Notes: generated from the sequence alone by a model not told the origin. A stretch of 64,000 bases of DNA from Mycolicibacterium parafortuitum (GCF_010725485.1 NZ_AP022598.1:4960001-5024000); one strand, 5' to 3'. Positions 26,367-34,781 are shown, counted from the stretch's first letter. Program-made: numbers and translations.

Positions 26367-26798
26367 GAAGATTCCCCCATTGATCAGTAGATTTCGTCAC
26401 ATGTGCGCCGCGACCGGCGCGAATAAGGGATGTTCGTGGAACGAATAGACCAAACCAGCAATTCTCATCAACGCGCATGAGGCAAACGGCAGGGCCTTTA
26501 AGTCGATTTATCTCGCGGTGCATCGCCATGGCTTTCACCACCACGAGAGGCGGAGACCTGTCCACGCTCCGACATTGCTCTCACACGCGGTAGCTAATAA
26601 TAATCTCCAATCATCGACACTGTCGTGAACTGGGAGCGGGTAATCGGATGCGGCGGCCGGCGCGGTCACTCGGCGCCCTCGGCCCGCGATGACCAGCACA
26701 GGATCCTCGCGATGATCTTGGTGGACGGGCGTTTGGATTTGACGAAGCGGGCAATACCACTGGCGCCAGCGTCACCCACCTACGCGATTGGAACTGAC
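26367..26798. other. 432-bp intergenic region, relatively AT-rich
   Basis: Divergent promoter region between the PE-PPE hydrolase and the DUF6131-like gene. A small TTCGT-GGA-ACGAA hairpin lies at about 26433-26445. An open frame runs through the right half into the DUF6131-like gene, but its translated upstream part is not protein-like. No other gene is seen. Confidence 0.5.
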
Positions 26799-26954
26799 AT
26801 GATCATCCTCGGAATCATCCTTCTGCTGATCGGCTACTTCACGCACCTGTCGATCCTCTACACGATCGGCGGCATCCTCGTGGTCGTCGGTGTGGTGCTC
26901 TGGATCCTGGGCGCGGTCGGACGTCCTGTCGGCGGTCGCAAAGTCTGGTTCTAG
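26799..26954 (+). CDS. small two-helix membrane protein (DUF6131-like)
   Basis: 51 residues from ATG 26799. Nearly the whole chain is two hydrophobic helices (MIILGIILLLIGYF and LYTIGGILVVVGVVLWILGA) followed by GRPVGGRKVWF. This is the look of the short DUF6131 proteins that are common and numerous in mycobacteria. Function unknown; they are often stress-induced. A strong hairpin terminator follows 22 bp later. Confidence 0.75.
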   Translation: MIILGIILLLIGYFTHLSILYTIGGILVVVGVVLWILGAVGRPVGGRKVWF

Positions 26955-26976
26955 CGGCACCCAGCCGCTTCTGACG

Positions 26977-27014
26977 CACACTGAAAGCCCCTGTCCACAG
27001 GGGCTTTCAGTGTG
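26977..27014. terminator. hairpin terminator, 17-bp perfect stem
   Basis: CACACTGAAAGCCCCTG, loop TCCA, then the exact complement. It ends the DUF6131-like transcript and insulates the downstream flavin oxidoreductase gene. Confidence 0.85.
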
Positions 27015-27066
27015 CCAGGGGCCCTCTTCGCGCAGGTTTGCCCACCATTGCGCGCATCGGGCCAGC

Positions 27067-27085
27067 CGATTAACATCGTTGAAAT
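27067..27085. promoter_or_regulatory. operator copy 8 (CGATTAA-N5-TTGAAAT), overlapping a start codon
   Basis: The right half TTGAAAT runs into the ATG (27084-27086) of the flavin oxidoreductase gene. The left half is degenerate. If real, bound repressor would cover the start site of what may be a leaderless or very short-leader transcript. Confidence 0.4.
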
Positions 27086-28346
27086 GAGTTCAACTGTGCT
27101 CAACAGCGGTGTGGGCGGCGCCGCGTTCACTCCGGCGCAGCTGGGGCCGCTGCTGCTGCCGAACCGCTTCATCCGCGCGGGCACGGGCGAGTCGATGGCC
27201 GACAAGGACGGCCGGATCGGGCCGGGATATGCGGTGTTACACGAGAATTTGGCCCGCGGCGGCGTCGGGCTGGCGTTCACCGGGCACATCTTCTGCCATC
27301 CCCGGGGCAGATACGGGGAACTGCAGGCGGGACTGCACGACGACGACGCCATCCCGCAGTTCCGTGCGGTGACCGACGCGGTACACCGTCGCGGCGGGCG
27401 CATCGTCGCCCAGATCGCGCACGCCGGAAGCCAGTCCATGATCGCGGGGAACGACCCGCTGGCGCCTTCTGCGGTCGACAACGTGATGACGGGCAGGAAA
27501 GTGCGCGCAGCGCGCGTCGACGAGATCGAAGACGTCATCGATGCTTTCGCGCAGGCGGCGCGCCGCGCCGTCGAGGCCGGCTTCGACGGTATCCACCTGC
27601 ACGGCGCCAACGGGTACCTGATCAGCCAGTTCCGTTCGCCGCTGACGAACCGGCGCGACGACGAATGGGGCGGCAGCCGGCAGCGCCGGGACCGGCTCGC
27701 GGTGGAGATCATCCGCGCGATTCGCGCCCAGCTTCCTCCCGGACGGTCGTTCACGATGAAGGTCGGCGTCGCCGACCTGGTCGACGAACCCGGCGGGTTG
27801 AACGTCACCGACGCGGTCGAAGGCATCGGGACGTTCGTCGACGCGGGCCTCGACGGGGTCGAGATCTCGTCGAATCTGATGAGCGACTACGTCAGTGCGT
27901 CGATCAGACCGTATGTCGCGGTCACCCGTCGCCGTGCGCTCGCCGACATACTCGTGCACCGACTCCACAAGTCACCCGAACCCGAGGCCTATTTCCTCGA
28001 TTTCGCCGATGCGGTCCGCGCCCGGGTGGACACGAAGATCATCCTCGTCGGCGGTATCCGCCGCCTCGACACGGTAGAGCGCCTGATCGCAGGCGGCCGT
28101 GCGGATTTCGTGTCGATGGCCCGCCCGTTCATCCGGGAGCCCGACCTGGTCAACCGACTCGCCGCCGGTGCACAGACCTCACCGGCGTGCGTATCGTGCA
28201 ACATCTGCCTGATGCACGACGAGCACCATCCGCTGAAGTGCTGGCGCATCCCACGCATGAACCTGCTGCGGCACGCCCGTTACCGGTTCACAGGCGGATT
28301 CGGGACCAAAGGGTCCGGCCGTAAGCCCTCGGCCGCCGAACTCTGA
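27084..28346 (+). CDS. Old Yellow Enzyme-family NADH:flavin oxidoreductase
   Basis: 420 residues from ATG 27084; the open frame starts earlier, but the upstream part spans the terminator. It is a TIM-barrel FMN enzyme of the OYE/2,4-dienoyl-CoA-reductase group, with LLLPNRFIRAGTGESMA at the N-terminus, QIAHAGSQ near residue 115, the catalytic HGANGYLISQF near residue 175 and RADFVSMARPFIREP near residue 345. A C-terminal cysteine cluster (CVSCNICLMHDEHHPLKCW) resembles the iron-sulfur ligand set of the longer family members, but the chain ends soon after it, so it lacks the C-terminal flavodoxin/NAD domains. Likely reduces an unsaturated intermediate of the catabolic regulon. Confidence 0.85.
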   Translation: MSSTVLNSGVGGAAFTPAQLGPLLLPNRFIRAGTGESMADKDGRIGPGYAVLHENLARGGVGLAFTGHIFCHPRGRYGELQAGLHDDDAIPQFRAVTDAVHRRGGRIVAQIAHAGSQSMIAGNDPLAPSAVDNVMTGRKVRAARVDEIEDVIDAFAQAARRAVEAGFDGIHLHGANGYLISQFRSPLTNRRDDEWGGSRQRRDRLAVEIIRAIRAQLPPGRSFTMKVGVADLVDEPGGLNVTDAVEGIGTFVDAGLDGVEISSNLMSDYVSASIRPYVAVTRRRALADILVHRLHKSPEPEAYFLDFADAVRARVDTKIILVGGIRRLDTVERLIAGGRADFVSMARPFIREPDLVNRLAAGAQTSPACVSCNICLMHDEHHPLKCWRIPRMNLLRHARYRFTGGFGTKGSGRKPSAAEL

Positions 28347-28498
28347 GATCCCCGACGCAGTGACACCGCGGCCACGACCCCGGCGCCGCCGAGCGTCACG
28401 ACCACCAGGGGCCAGAACAGCAACTGCGCGAACGCGATCCGGCGTTGCACCTTCGCGCCGCGACGTGCCAGCGACCGCGAACTGCGGATCACACCCAC
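28280..28498 (-). CDS. possible small membrane protein
   Basis: 72 residues: a basic N-terminus (about 20 residues), one hydrophobic helix (FWPLVVVTLGGAGVVAAVSL) and a polar, proline-ending tail. Its 3' end overlaps the convergent flavin oxidoreductase gene by 67 bp. The composition (positive-inside rule, clean helix) argues for coding; the long antisense overlap and lack of a recognised family argue against it. It would account for most of the otherwise empty 240 bp before the YihY gene. Confidence 0.35.
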   Translation of the reverse strand: MGVIRSSRSLARRGAKVQRRIAFAQLLFWPLVVVTLGGAGVVAAVSLRRGSQSSAAEGLRPDPLVPNPPVNR

Positions 28499-28586
28499 GG
28501 AAGACTCCCCTGTGTCGGACGGACCTGCCTCGGACGGACAGCGGCTTTCGAGCGAACGGTACCCGTGCGCCTGATGGATGAAACCG

Positions 28587-29789
28587 TCACGCGCGCCTAC
28601 CCCGGGACCGCCGCAACAGCCGGCCGCTCAACCGCGTCTTGTGCTCCTTGTCCCGGTTCTTCTCGATGACGCTGGTGTCCCGCAGCGGCAGTTGGAGGGT
28701 GTCCTCGGCTTTGATGCCGGCCTGCAGCTGCCGCCCGCGTTCGAGTTCGGCGTCGATCTCCGCGCCGAACAACAGCGCCAGGTTGGTCAGCCACAGCCAG
28801 AGGAGGAAGACGATGACACCGGCGAGGGCCCCGAACGTCTCGTTGTAGTTGCCGAAATTGGCGACATAGAGCCCGAATCCGAGGGACGCGACCACCCACG
28901 TCACGATCGCGATCGCCGCGCCGACGCTGATCCAGCGGAACTTCGGCTGCCGCACATTCGGACTGAAGTAGTAGAGCATCGCGACGCCGAGGATGACGAG
29001 GACCAGCAGACCCGGCCAGCGCGCGATGTTCCACACCGTCAGCCCGGTGGCACCGACGCCCAGGTATCCGCCGATCGCCTCGGCCACCGGCCCGCTCAGG
29101 GCCAGCGCGAGGGCGACGACCGCGGCGACCAACAACCCGACCAATGTCAGGACCAGCTGCTGCAGACGAAGTTTCCACCCCGGCCTGCCCTCGTCGACCT
29201 CGTAGATCCGGTTCATCGCGCGCCCGAACGCACCGACGAACCCGGACGCCGACCACAGCGCGCCGATGATGCCCACCACCAACGTGAACCCGGCCGAGGG
29301 GGCGTCGACGAGCTGCTGGATCGGGTCACGCAGGACGTCGACGGCGGCCCCGGGACTGATGTCGTCGACGATCTGCAGGATCGCGTCCGCGGTGCGTTCG
29401 CCTTGTCCGATCACCCCGAGCAGCGACATCACCACGACCAGTGCGGGAAACAGCGACAGCACCGCGTAGTAGGTCAGCGCGGCCGCCAGATCGGTGCACT
29501 GATCGCGGCTGAACTCATCGGCGGTCTTGCGCAGCACGAACATCATCGACGGCCGCGTGAGGTCGGTCGGTGAATCGGGCTTACCCGGATCGTCGGCCGG
29601 CGGCGCATCCTGCTGGGGCGACTCGGGCGGTTCGGATACGGGCGGCGCGCCGCCCTGACCGGTGTCCTCCCAGGGGCCCTCGCCGAGGTCCTCCCCGACG
29701 GCCGGTTCCCGCTTGGACCGCGTCAGCGCGCCGGTCGCCAACCCCGCGGCGAAGGCACCGGCGATCGCCGCGGGGCGCGCGACACTCAC
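28587..29789 (-). CDS. YihY/virulence factor BrkB family membrane protein
   Basis: 400 residues from GTG 29789. An acidic, proline-rich cytoplasmic N-terminus (about 1-85) is followed by six hydrophobic helices. Family hallmarks are visible: DQCTDLAAALTYYAVLSLFPAL near residue 95, GALWSASGFVGAFGRAMNRIYEV near residue 180, and FGNYNETFGALAGVIVFLLWLWLTN near residue 310. The family was once annotated as RNase BN; its role is not settled. It follows the GlsB-like gene by 3 bp, so the two form an operon. Confidence 0.9.
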   Translation of the reverse strand: MSVARPAAIAGAFAAGLATGALTRSKREPAVGEDLGEGPWEDTGQGGAPPVSEPPESPQQDAPPADDPGKPDSPTDLTRPSMMFVLRKTADEFSRDQCTDLAAALTYYAVLSLFPALVVVMSLLGVIGQGERTADAILQIVDDISPGAAVDVLRDPIQQLVDAPSAGFTLVVGIIGALWSASGFVGAFGRAMNRIYEVDEGRPGWKLRLQQLVLTLVGLLVAAVVALALALSGPVAEAIGGYLGVGATGLTVWNIARWPGLLVLVILGVAMLYYFSPNVRQPKFRWISVGAAIAIVTWVVASLGFGLYVANFGNYNETFGALAGVIVFLLWLWLTNLALLFGAEIDAELERGRQLQAGIKAEDTLQLPLRDTSVIEKNRDKEHKTRLSGRLLRRSRGRRA

Positions 29790-29792
29790 CTG

Positions 29793-30074
29793 CTACACGC
29801 GTGGCTGGGTGGTGCGGCGGCCGGTGACGGCGACGTATATGGCGATCAGCACCACGGCCACGACGATGCCCACCAGGAACGGAATGATCTCGAAGCCGCC
29901 GTTGGAGTTCGAGTAACCCAACTGATAGCACAGCCACGTGCCCAGGAACGAACCCAGCGCTCCGAGAACGATGGTCATGAGTACACCGATGTTCTGCTTG
30001 CCGGGCATGACGAGCCTGGCCAGAGCGCCGATGATGAGTCCGACGACGATTGCGCCGATGATGGTTCCGATCAT
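29793..30074 (-). CDS. GlsB/YeaQ/YmgE-family small membrane protein
   Basis: 93 residues from ATG 30074, with GGGAG about 7 nt upstream. Three hydrophobic helices carry the Gly-zipper pattern of transglycosylase-associated/GlsB proteins (IIGAIVVGLIIGALARLVMPGKQNIG at about 4-30; LGALGSFLGTW). Members are envelope-stress proteins of unknown mechanism. First gene of a two-gene unit with the YihY/BrkB protein. Confidence 0.85.
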   Translation of the reverse strand: MIGTIIGAIVVGLIIGALARLVMPGKQNIGVLMTIVLGALGSFLGTWLCYQLGYSNSNGGFEIIPFLVGIVVAVVLIAIYVAVTGRRTTQPRV

Positions 30075-30173
30075 GATCTGCTCCCTCACTTGGTCCCGAC
30101 CCGGCACGGGTAACCGGGAAGCAGCAAACTAAACGCGGGATGGTCTTCGACCGGTTCGGCGTTGTCACCTGTC

Positions 30174-31268
30174 ATGGCTGTTGACGACCTGTTCCAACCT
30201 CTGACCGTGCGCTCGCTGACGGTGCCCAATCGGTTCGCGATGGCGCCGATGACGCGCCAGGGCTCGCCGGGCGGGATTCCCGGCGCCGACGTCGCCGAGT
30301 ACTACCGCAGGCGCGCTGCCGGCGGCGTCGGGCTGATCATCACCGAAGGGGTGCGCCTGCCCGACCCCGCCGCGGGGTATCCGTTCACGATCCCGACGAT
30401 CACCGGTGACGAGGTTCTGACCGGGTGGAGGCGCGTCGTCGACGCGGTTCACGCCGAGGGGGCGACGATCGCCGCGCAACTGTGGCATCAGGGCGCCGAA
30501 CGCGACGACGCCGACGGCGTGGTGACGGTGAGCCCGTCCGGCGTCGACGGGCTCGGCAACCCGAAGGGACGCGCGTTGCGCCGTGATGAACTCCCCTCGG
30601 TCGCAGCGCAGTTCGCGCAGGCGGCGGCGACCGCGCGCGAGCTCGGTTTCGATGCGGTCGAACTACACGGTGCGCACGGCTATTTGCTCGACCAATTCCT
30701 TTGGGAGAAGACGAATCTGCGCGAGGACGACTACGGCGGCGACCTGCAGGGGCGAACCCGGTTCCCCGCCGAGGTGGTCTCCGCGGTACGCGCCGCGGTG
30801 GGCTCGGACTACACGATCATCTTCCGCTTCTCCCAGTGGAAGGGCACCGATTACGGCGCGTCGCTGGCCGAAGATCCGGCCCAGCTCACGCAGCTGCTCA
30901 CACCGCTGACCGCTGCCGGCGTCGACATCTTCCATCCCTCGACGCGCAGACATTACGTGCCCGCTTACCCCGCCGCCGACCCGGTGCGCAGCCTCGCGGG
31001 CTGGACCAAGGCCGTGACCGGATCCCCCGTCATCGCCGTCGGATCGGTCGGGTTGCAGACCCAGTTCCGCAGCGAAAAGCCCGGGCAGCTCATCGAACCC
31101 GAGTCTGCGGAGCGACTGGTCGCCCAGTTCGACGCGGGCGAGTTCGACATCGCCGCACTCGGGCGCGCACTGCTGGCAGACCCGGCATGGGTGAACCGAC
31201 TGCGGGACGGGACACTCGACGGCTTCCAGGGTTACGACCCCGAGAAGGCGCTCTCGAAGCTGGCCTGA
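30174..31268 (+). CDS. Old Yellow Enzyme-like NADPH:flavin oxidoreductase (12-oxophytodienoate reductase type)
   Basis: 364 residues from ATG 30174 (a TTG 12 bp upstream is possible). Classical OYE features are present: LFQPLTVRSLTVPNRFAMAPMTR at the start, QLWHQGAER near residue 100, the catalytic HGAHGYLLDQFLW near residue 175, and the phosphate-binding FDIAALGRALLADPAWV near the end. Unlike the 27084 gene there is no Cys cluster. It is not preceded by the shared palindrome, so it is probably outside that regulon. Reduces activated C=C bonds; physiological substrate unknown. Confidence 0.88.
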   Translation: MAVDDLFQPLTVRSLTVPNRFAMAPMTRQGSPGGIPGADVAEYYRRRAAGGVGLIITEGVRLPDPAAGYPFTIPTITGDEVLTGWRRVVDAVHAEGATIAAQLWHQGAERDDADGVVTVSPSGVDGLGNPKGRALRRDELPSVAAQFAQAAATARELGFDAVELHGAHGYLLDQFLWEKTNLREDDYGGDLQGRTRFPAEVVSAVRAAVGSDYTIIFRFSQWKGTDYGASLAEDPAQLTQLLTPLTAAGVDIFHPSTRRHYVPAYPAADPVRSLAGWTKAVTGSPVIAVGSVGLQTQFRSEKPGQLIEPESAERLVAQFDAGEFDIAALGRALLADPAWVNRLRDGTLDGFQGYDPEKALSKLA

Positions 31269-31831
31269 GCCTGTCGTTCACCCAATCACGTTGCATTTCA
31301 GCAATAACGGCGCCGTGCGATACGAGTGACGTGGAACGTCAAATCGCATGTCCGCGGCCTTTCCTGAGGGTTTAGTGAGACCTTGGGGCGCCTTCGAGGA
31401 CAGAACACGAAGCACCGGCGACAAAAGCCCTGATCATGACATTCTCCCGGCTGATCTGGGCGGACGCCGTCCGAGGGCACCTCCTGGCTGAGGTTGCTTT
31501 CGGGGTGAGACGACGTATGGTCGTAATCAGGTGCAAAACGTGTGTCATCGCCGTGGTGACAACCCCCCGGGGGGCCGAACCCCACCCATGCCACGGCGAA
31601 CAAATACTGCCGCAGCAAGCGCATGTCGAGAATCCGGCGTGATCCTTGGTCAGACGCCAATCGCAAGCCAGCGGCCCACGACGTACGCGACCGCTTGCCG
31701 CCGTCGAAGGCCCTGCCTGCTGAGGAGCAGAAGAATACGGGCCGTCGGTCTGAATGAGCTGACGACACCAGCGCTCATCAACCGAGTGCAAGCAACGCGA
31801 AACGTCTACGACACGGAAGCCGTGATCCCAA
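31269..31831. other. 563-bp intergenic region before the first sigma factor
   Basis: No convincing gene. A compound hairpin at 31316-31348 (TGCGAT and GACGT with their complements) may terminate the OYE transcript. A perfect CCCCCCGGGGGG block is at 31563-31574, flanked on the left by TGTCA-N9-TGACA. Frames on both strands lack start signals and protein-like composition. The promoter of the first sigma factor gene must be here, but I see no SigF-type consensus. Confidence 0.45.
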
Positions 31832-32662
31832 GTGCAAACCCAGACTCTTTCGCCCCGCGAAACCCCCACCCCCGCGCGCAGGCGCGATAGCTACCACGAC
31901 GTGCTGGACATGTTCCGCGAGATGGGCGTCCTCGATCCCGAATCCGCCGCCTACCGGCGGCAGCGCGAAGCGATCATCGCACGCTGCCTGCCGCTGGCCG
32001 ACCACATCGCCCGCCGTTTCCGCGGCCGCGGCGAAACCCACGAAGACCTGATCCAGGTCGCGCGCGTCGGCCTGCTCAACGCCGTCAACCGCTTCGACGT
32101 CGACAGCGCCAACGACTTCCTCGCGTTCGCGGTCCCGACGATGATGGGCGAAGTCCGCCGGTACTTCCGCGACCACGGATGGTCGTTGAAGGTGCCGCGC
32201 CGGCTCAAAGAACTCAACGTCCGGCTGAATTCCGCCCGCGCGGAGTTGACCCAACAGCTCAACAGGGCCCCCACTCCCAGCGAACTCGCCGAGTACCTCG
32301 GTGTGGACCGCGAAGAGGTCGTCGAAGGTCTGGTCGCCGCGAACGCGTACTCGACCCGCTCCACCGAACAGCCGACGCACGTCGGCAACGACGGCGAAGG
32401 ACTGTCGTTGCAGGACACCTTCGGTGCGCCCGACGACAACATCCAGAAGGTCATCGACGTCAACACCGTGCAGCCACTGCTCGCGGCGCTGCCCGAGCGG
32501 GACCGGCTGGTGCTGAAGCTGAGATTCTTCGACGACCGGACCCAGAGCCAGATCGCCGAGCAGATCGGCGTCTCCCAGATGCACGTGTCCCGGCTGCTGG
32601 CCCGGGCGCTGGCTACGCTGCGCGATCAGGTCGGCTACGACGCCGACGGCATCGCGCGCTGA
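31832..32662 (+). CDS. SigF-family (group 3, SigB/F/G type) sigma factor, copy A
   Basis: 276 residues from GTG 31832. Region 2 is LPLADHIARRFRGRGETHEDLIQVARVGLLNAVNRFDV (from about residue 53), including the core-binding and -10 recognition parts. Region 3 follows FAVPTMMGEVRRYFRDHGW and VPRRLKELN. Region 4 is the C-terminal HTH with RTQSQIAEQIGVSQMHVSRLLARAL. The architecture is that of the stress sigma factor SigF. No anti-sigma factor (RsbW/UsfX) gene precedes it, unlike the canonical mycobacterial sigF locus, so this is an accessory paralogue. A second copy follows at 32754. Confidence 0.9.
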   Translation: MQTQTLSPRETPTPARRRDSYHDVLDMFREMGVLDPESAAYRRQREAIIARCLPLADHIARRFRGRGETHEDLIQVARVGLLNAVNRFDVDSANDFLAFAVPTMMGEVRRYFRDHGWSLKVPRRLKELNVRLNSARAELTQQLNRAPTPSELAEYLGVDREEVVEGLVAANAYSTRSTEQPTHVGNDGEGLSLQDTFGAPDDNIQKVIDVNTVQPLLAALPERDRLVLKLRFFDDRTQSQIAEQIGVSQMHVSRLLARALATLRDQVGYDADGIAR

Positions 32663-32671
32663 GTCGGGCAG

Positions 32672-32696
32672 GTTTGTCCACCGCTCTGTCGGGGTA
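32672..32696 (+). promoter_or_regulatory. SigF-type promoter between the two sigma factor genes
   Basis: GTTT (32672-32675), 16-bp spacer, GGGTA (32692-32696): a full match to the mycobacterial SigF consensus GTTT-N15-17-GGGTA. It lies 57 bp before the second sigma factor start codon, implying self- or cross-activation. Confidence 0.75.
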
Positions 32697-32753
32697 AACC
32701 GCGCTACCTGGTTCAGGGACGAGCCGTAGTCGACCGATAGAGGAGCTGTTGAG

Positions 32754-33566
32754 TTGTCTGAGGCCCGCCGCGAGTACGCCGATGTGCCGAACATGATCCG
32801 TGAACTGCGTCAGTTGGACAGCACGTCGGCCGCATACCGCAGACTTCACGAAGACATCATCGCGCTGACCCTTCCACTCGCTGATCACACCGCCCGGCGC
32901 TTCCGCGGCCGCGGACAGTCGCACGACGACCTGTTCCAGGTCGCCAGCGTCGGGCTGGTGAACGCCGTCAAGCGCTTCGATCCGGACAGCGGATCGGACT
33001 TTCTGGCGTTCGCGGTCCCGACCATCATGGGTGAGGTCCGCCGCTATTTCCGCGACTGCGGCTGGGCGGTCAAGGTTCCGCGCCGGCTCAAGGACCTCAA
33101 CGGCCAATTGGTCCGTGCGCGTGCGGAGTTGACACAGACACACGGTCGCGCGCCGACGGCCACCGAGGTCGCGGCCCATCTCGGCATCGACCGCGAAGAG
33201 GTCGTGCAGGCGACCATCGCCAGCAGCAACTACTCGACGCTGTCCACCGACAGCACGACGGGTCCCGATGGGGATTTCGTGGCACTGCGCGAAACGCTCG
33301 GCGAACCCGACGCCCGGCTGGACACCGTGCTCGACATGGAGACCATCCGGCCGCTGATCGAGAAGTTGCCGCCGCGCGAGCAGGCGGTGTTGAAGCTGCG
33401 CTTCTTCGACGAGATGACGCAGACCCAGATCGCCGAACGCATGGGTTATTCACAGATGCACGTGAGCCGGTTGCTGGCCAAGGCGCTGGGCACGTTGCGC
33501 AGCCAAGCGGTCAATGACGGTACGGCCGCCGAGCTGACGGCGACGCGCCGAAGCCAGGTCGCCTAG
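32754..33566 (+). CDS. SigF-family sigma factor, copy B
   Basis: 270 residues from TTG 32754, with GAGGAG 8 nt upstream. The domain order is the same as in copy A: LPLADHTARRFRGRGQSHDDLFQVASVGLVNAVKRF for region 2, FAVPTIMGEVRRYFRDCGW and VPRRLKDLN for region 3, and MTQTQIAERMGYSQMHVSRLLAKAL for region 4. The two proteins are strikingly similar in regions 2 and 4.2 and diverge at both ends, so they arose by tandem duplication but are not recent copies. Similar recognition helices suggest overlapping promoter specificity. No anti-sigma gene is adjacent. Confidence 0.9.
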   Translation: MSEARREYADVPNMIRELRQLDSTSAAYRRLHEDIIALTLPLADHTARRFRGRGQSHDDLFQVASVGLVNAVKRFDPDSGSDFLAFAVPTIMGEVRRYFRDCGWAVKVPRRLKDLNGQLVRARAELTQTHGRAPTATEVAAHLGIDREEVVQATIASSNYSTLSTDSTTGPDGDFVALRETLGEPDARLDTVLDMETIRPLIEKLPPREQAVLKLRFFDEMTQTQIAERMGYSQMHVSRLLAKALGTLRSQAVNDGTAAELTATRRSQVA

Positions 33567-33603
33567 CGCGCCGTCGCGCCGCGGGTTCCCGACCCGTCAG
33601 CGC

Positions 33604-33627
33604 GTTTTGAACGCCCGCGCGCGGGTA
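33604..33627 (+). promoter_or_regulatory. SigF-type promoter of the glycosyltransferase operon
   Basis: GTTT (33604-33607), 15-bp spacer, GGGTA (33623-33627), 90 bp upstream of the first glycosyltransferase start. It matches the SigF consensus exactly. It suggests the adjacent sigma factors switch on this operon. Confidence 0.7.
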
Positions 33628-33716
33628 CGCAGGCTCGGCGTTCGCCTTCCGGACAGTACCGCGGTGTAGATCACAGCCGCCCTCCCGGAAAGGCCTTTAC
33701 CGCAGAGGAGTCGTCG

Positions 33717-34781
33717 TTGCTGCGTGTCGCTTCCGTGCCCGCGTCGCACATCTACGTCCGTCACCTGTCCGATCCTTCGGTCGCAGACGTGGTCCGATTG
33801 GCCGACCCGGTGCCCGCCGACGGCCGCAAGGTACCCGGCGGGTGGTGGCCGCCGCTGATGCTCGAACCCGGATGGGTCAGTGAGAACCACGACCGTTTCG
33901 ACGTGTTCCATATCCATTTCGGTTTCGACGCCGTCGACGCCGCCACGCTGACCGCGGTGATGCAGGAACTCAAGGCGCACGCCAAACCGCTCGTCTACAC
34001 CGTCCACGATCTGCGCAATCCCCATCATCCCGACCCCGAACCGCACATCCTGCAGCAGGATGTTCTCGTCGCCGCCGCCGACGCGCTGATCACGCTGACA
34101 CCCGGTGCCGCACAGGAGATCCGACGCCGATGGGACAGAGACGCCCAGGTACTCCCGCACCCGCATGTGCTCGACCGGGACCGGATCGAGGCACCCCGTG
34201 CTGCGACAGACACCTTCACCGTCGGTGTGCACGTCAAAAGTATCCGCGCGAACATGGATCCGCTGCCGGTGCTGGAGGCGCTGACCGAGACCGTCTCCGG
34301 ACTGCCCGCCGCCGAATTGGTCGTCAACATCCACGACGAAGTCTTCTTCCCCGACAACCACTGGTACGCACCGGATATCGGGGATGCCATCCGCTCCTTC
34401 GGACGCCACGAGCACGTCCGTGTCGTCGAGCATCCGTACTTCTGCGAGGACGAGCTCTGGGATTACCTGTCCTCGCTGGCGGTCTCGGTGCTGCCATACC
34501 GGTTCGGCACCCACTCCGGATGGCTGGAAGCCTGCTATGACCTGGGCACCGCCGTCGTGGCACCCTCGTGCGGCTTCTACGCCCAGCAGCGGCCGTGCCG
34601 CGAGTTCACGTTCACCGACGATGCGTTCGACGCCGACTCCCTGCACACCGCGGTGGAAGAGGCGTACTCCGACTGGCTCGGCGGCGTCGCCGCGCCGCGG
34701 GCCACATGGCGGCAGCGGCACAGCGAACGCGCGATGCTGGCCGAGGCACACCGCGGCATCTACGAACAGGTGCTCAGATGA
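33717..34781 (+). CDS. glycosyltransferase (GT4-like), first of four
   Basis: 354 residues from TTG 33717, with GAGGAG 6 nt upstream. The N-terminal half has the Rossmann-like VFHIHFGFDAVD and PLVYTVHDLRNPHH (His-containing acceptor loop). The C-terminal half has HEHVRVVEHPYFCEDELWDYLSSLAVSVLPYRFGTHSGWLEACYDLGTAVV (about 250-300, cited by position), where a GT-B donor-binding region with a Glu would be. The canonical EX7E motif is only partial. It overlaps the next gene by four bases (ATGA). Probably transfers a sugar in an envelope glycan or glycolipid; donor and acceptor unknown. Confidence 0.75.
   Translation: MLRVASVPASHIYVRHLSDPSVADVVRLADPVPADGRKVPGGWWPPLMLEPGWVSENHDRFDVFHIHFGFDAVDAATLTAVMQELKAHAKPLVYTVHDLRNPHHPDPEPHILQQDVLVAAADALITLTPGAAQEIRRRWDRDAQVLPHPHVLDRDRIEAPRAATDTFTVGVHVKSIRANMDPLPVLEALTETVSGLPAAELVVNIHDEVFFPDNHWYAPDIGDAIRSFGRHEHVRVVEHPYFCEDELWDYLSSLAVSVLPYRFGTHSGWLEACYDLGTAVVAPSCGFYAQQRPCREFTFTDDAFDADSLHTAVEEAYSDWLGGVAAPRATWRQRHSERAMLAEAHRGIYEQVLR

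Noticed and set aside
26725..26760. SigF-like promoter before the DUF6131-like gene (GTTT-N14-GGGCA)
   Set aside because: Spacer is one base short of the known 15-17 range and the -10 box has a mismatch; not strong enough to list.
31563..31574. CCCCCCGGGGGG palindrome as a regulatory site
   Set aside because: Isolated 12-bp GC run without spacing partners or promoter context.
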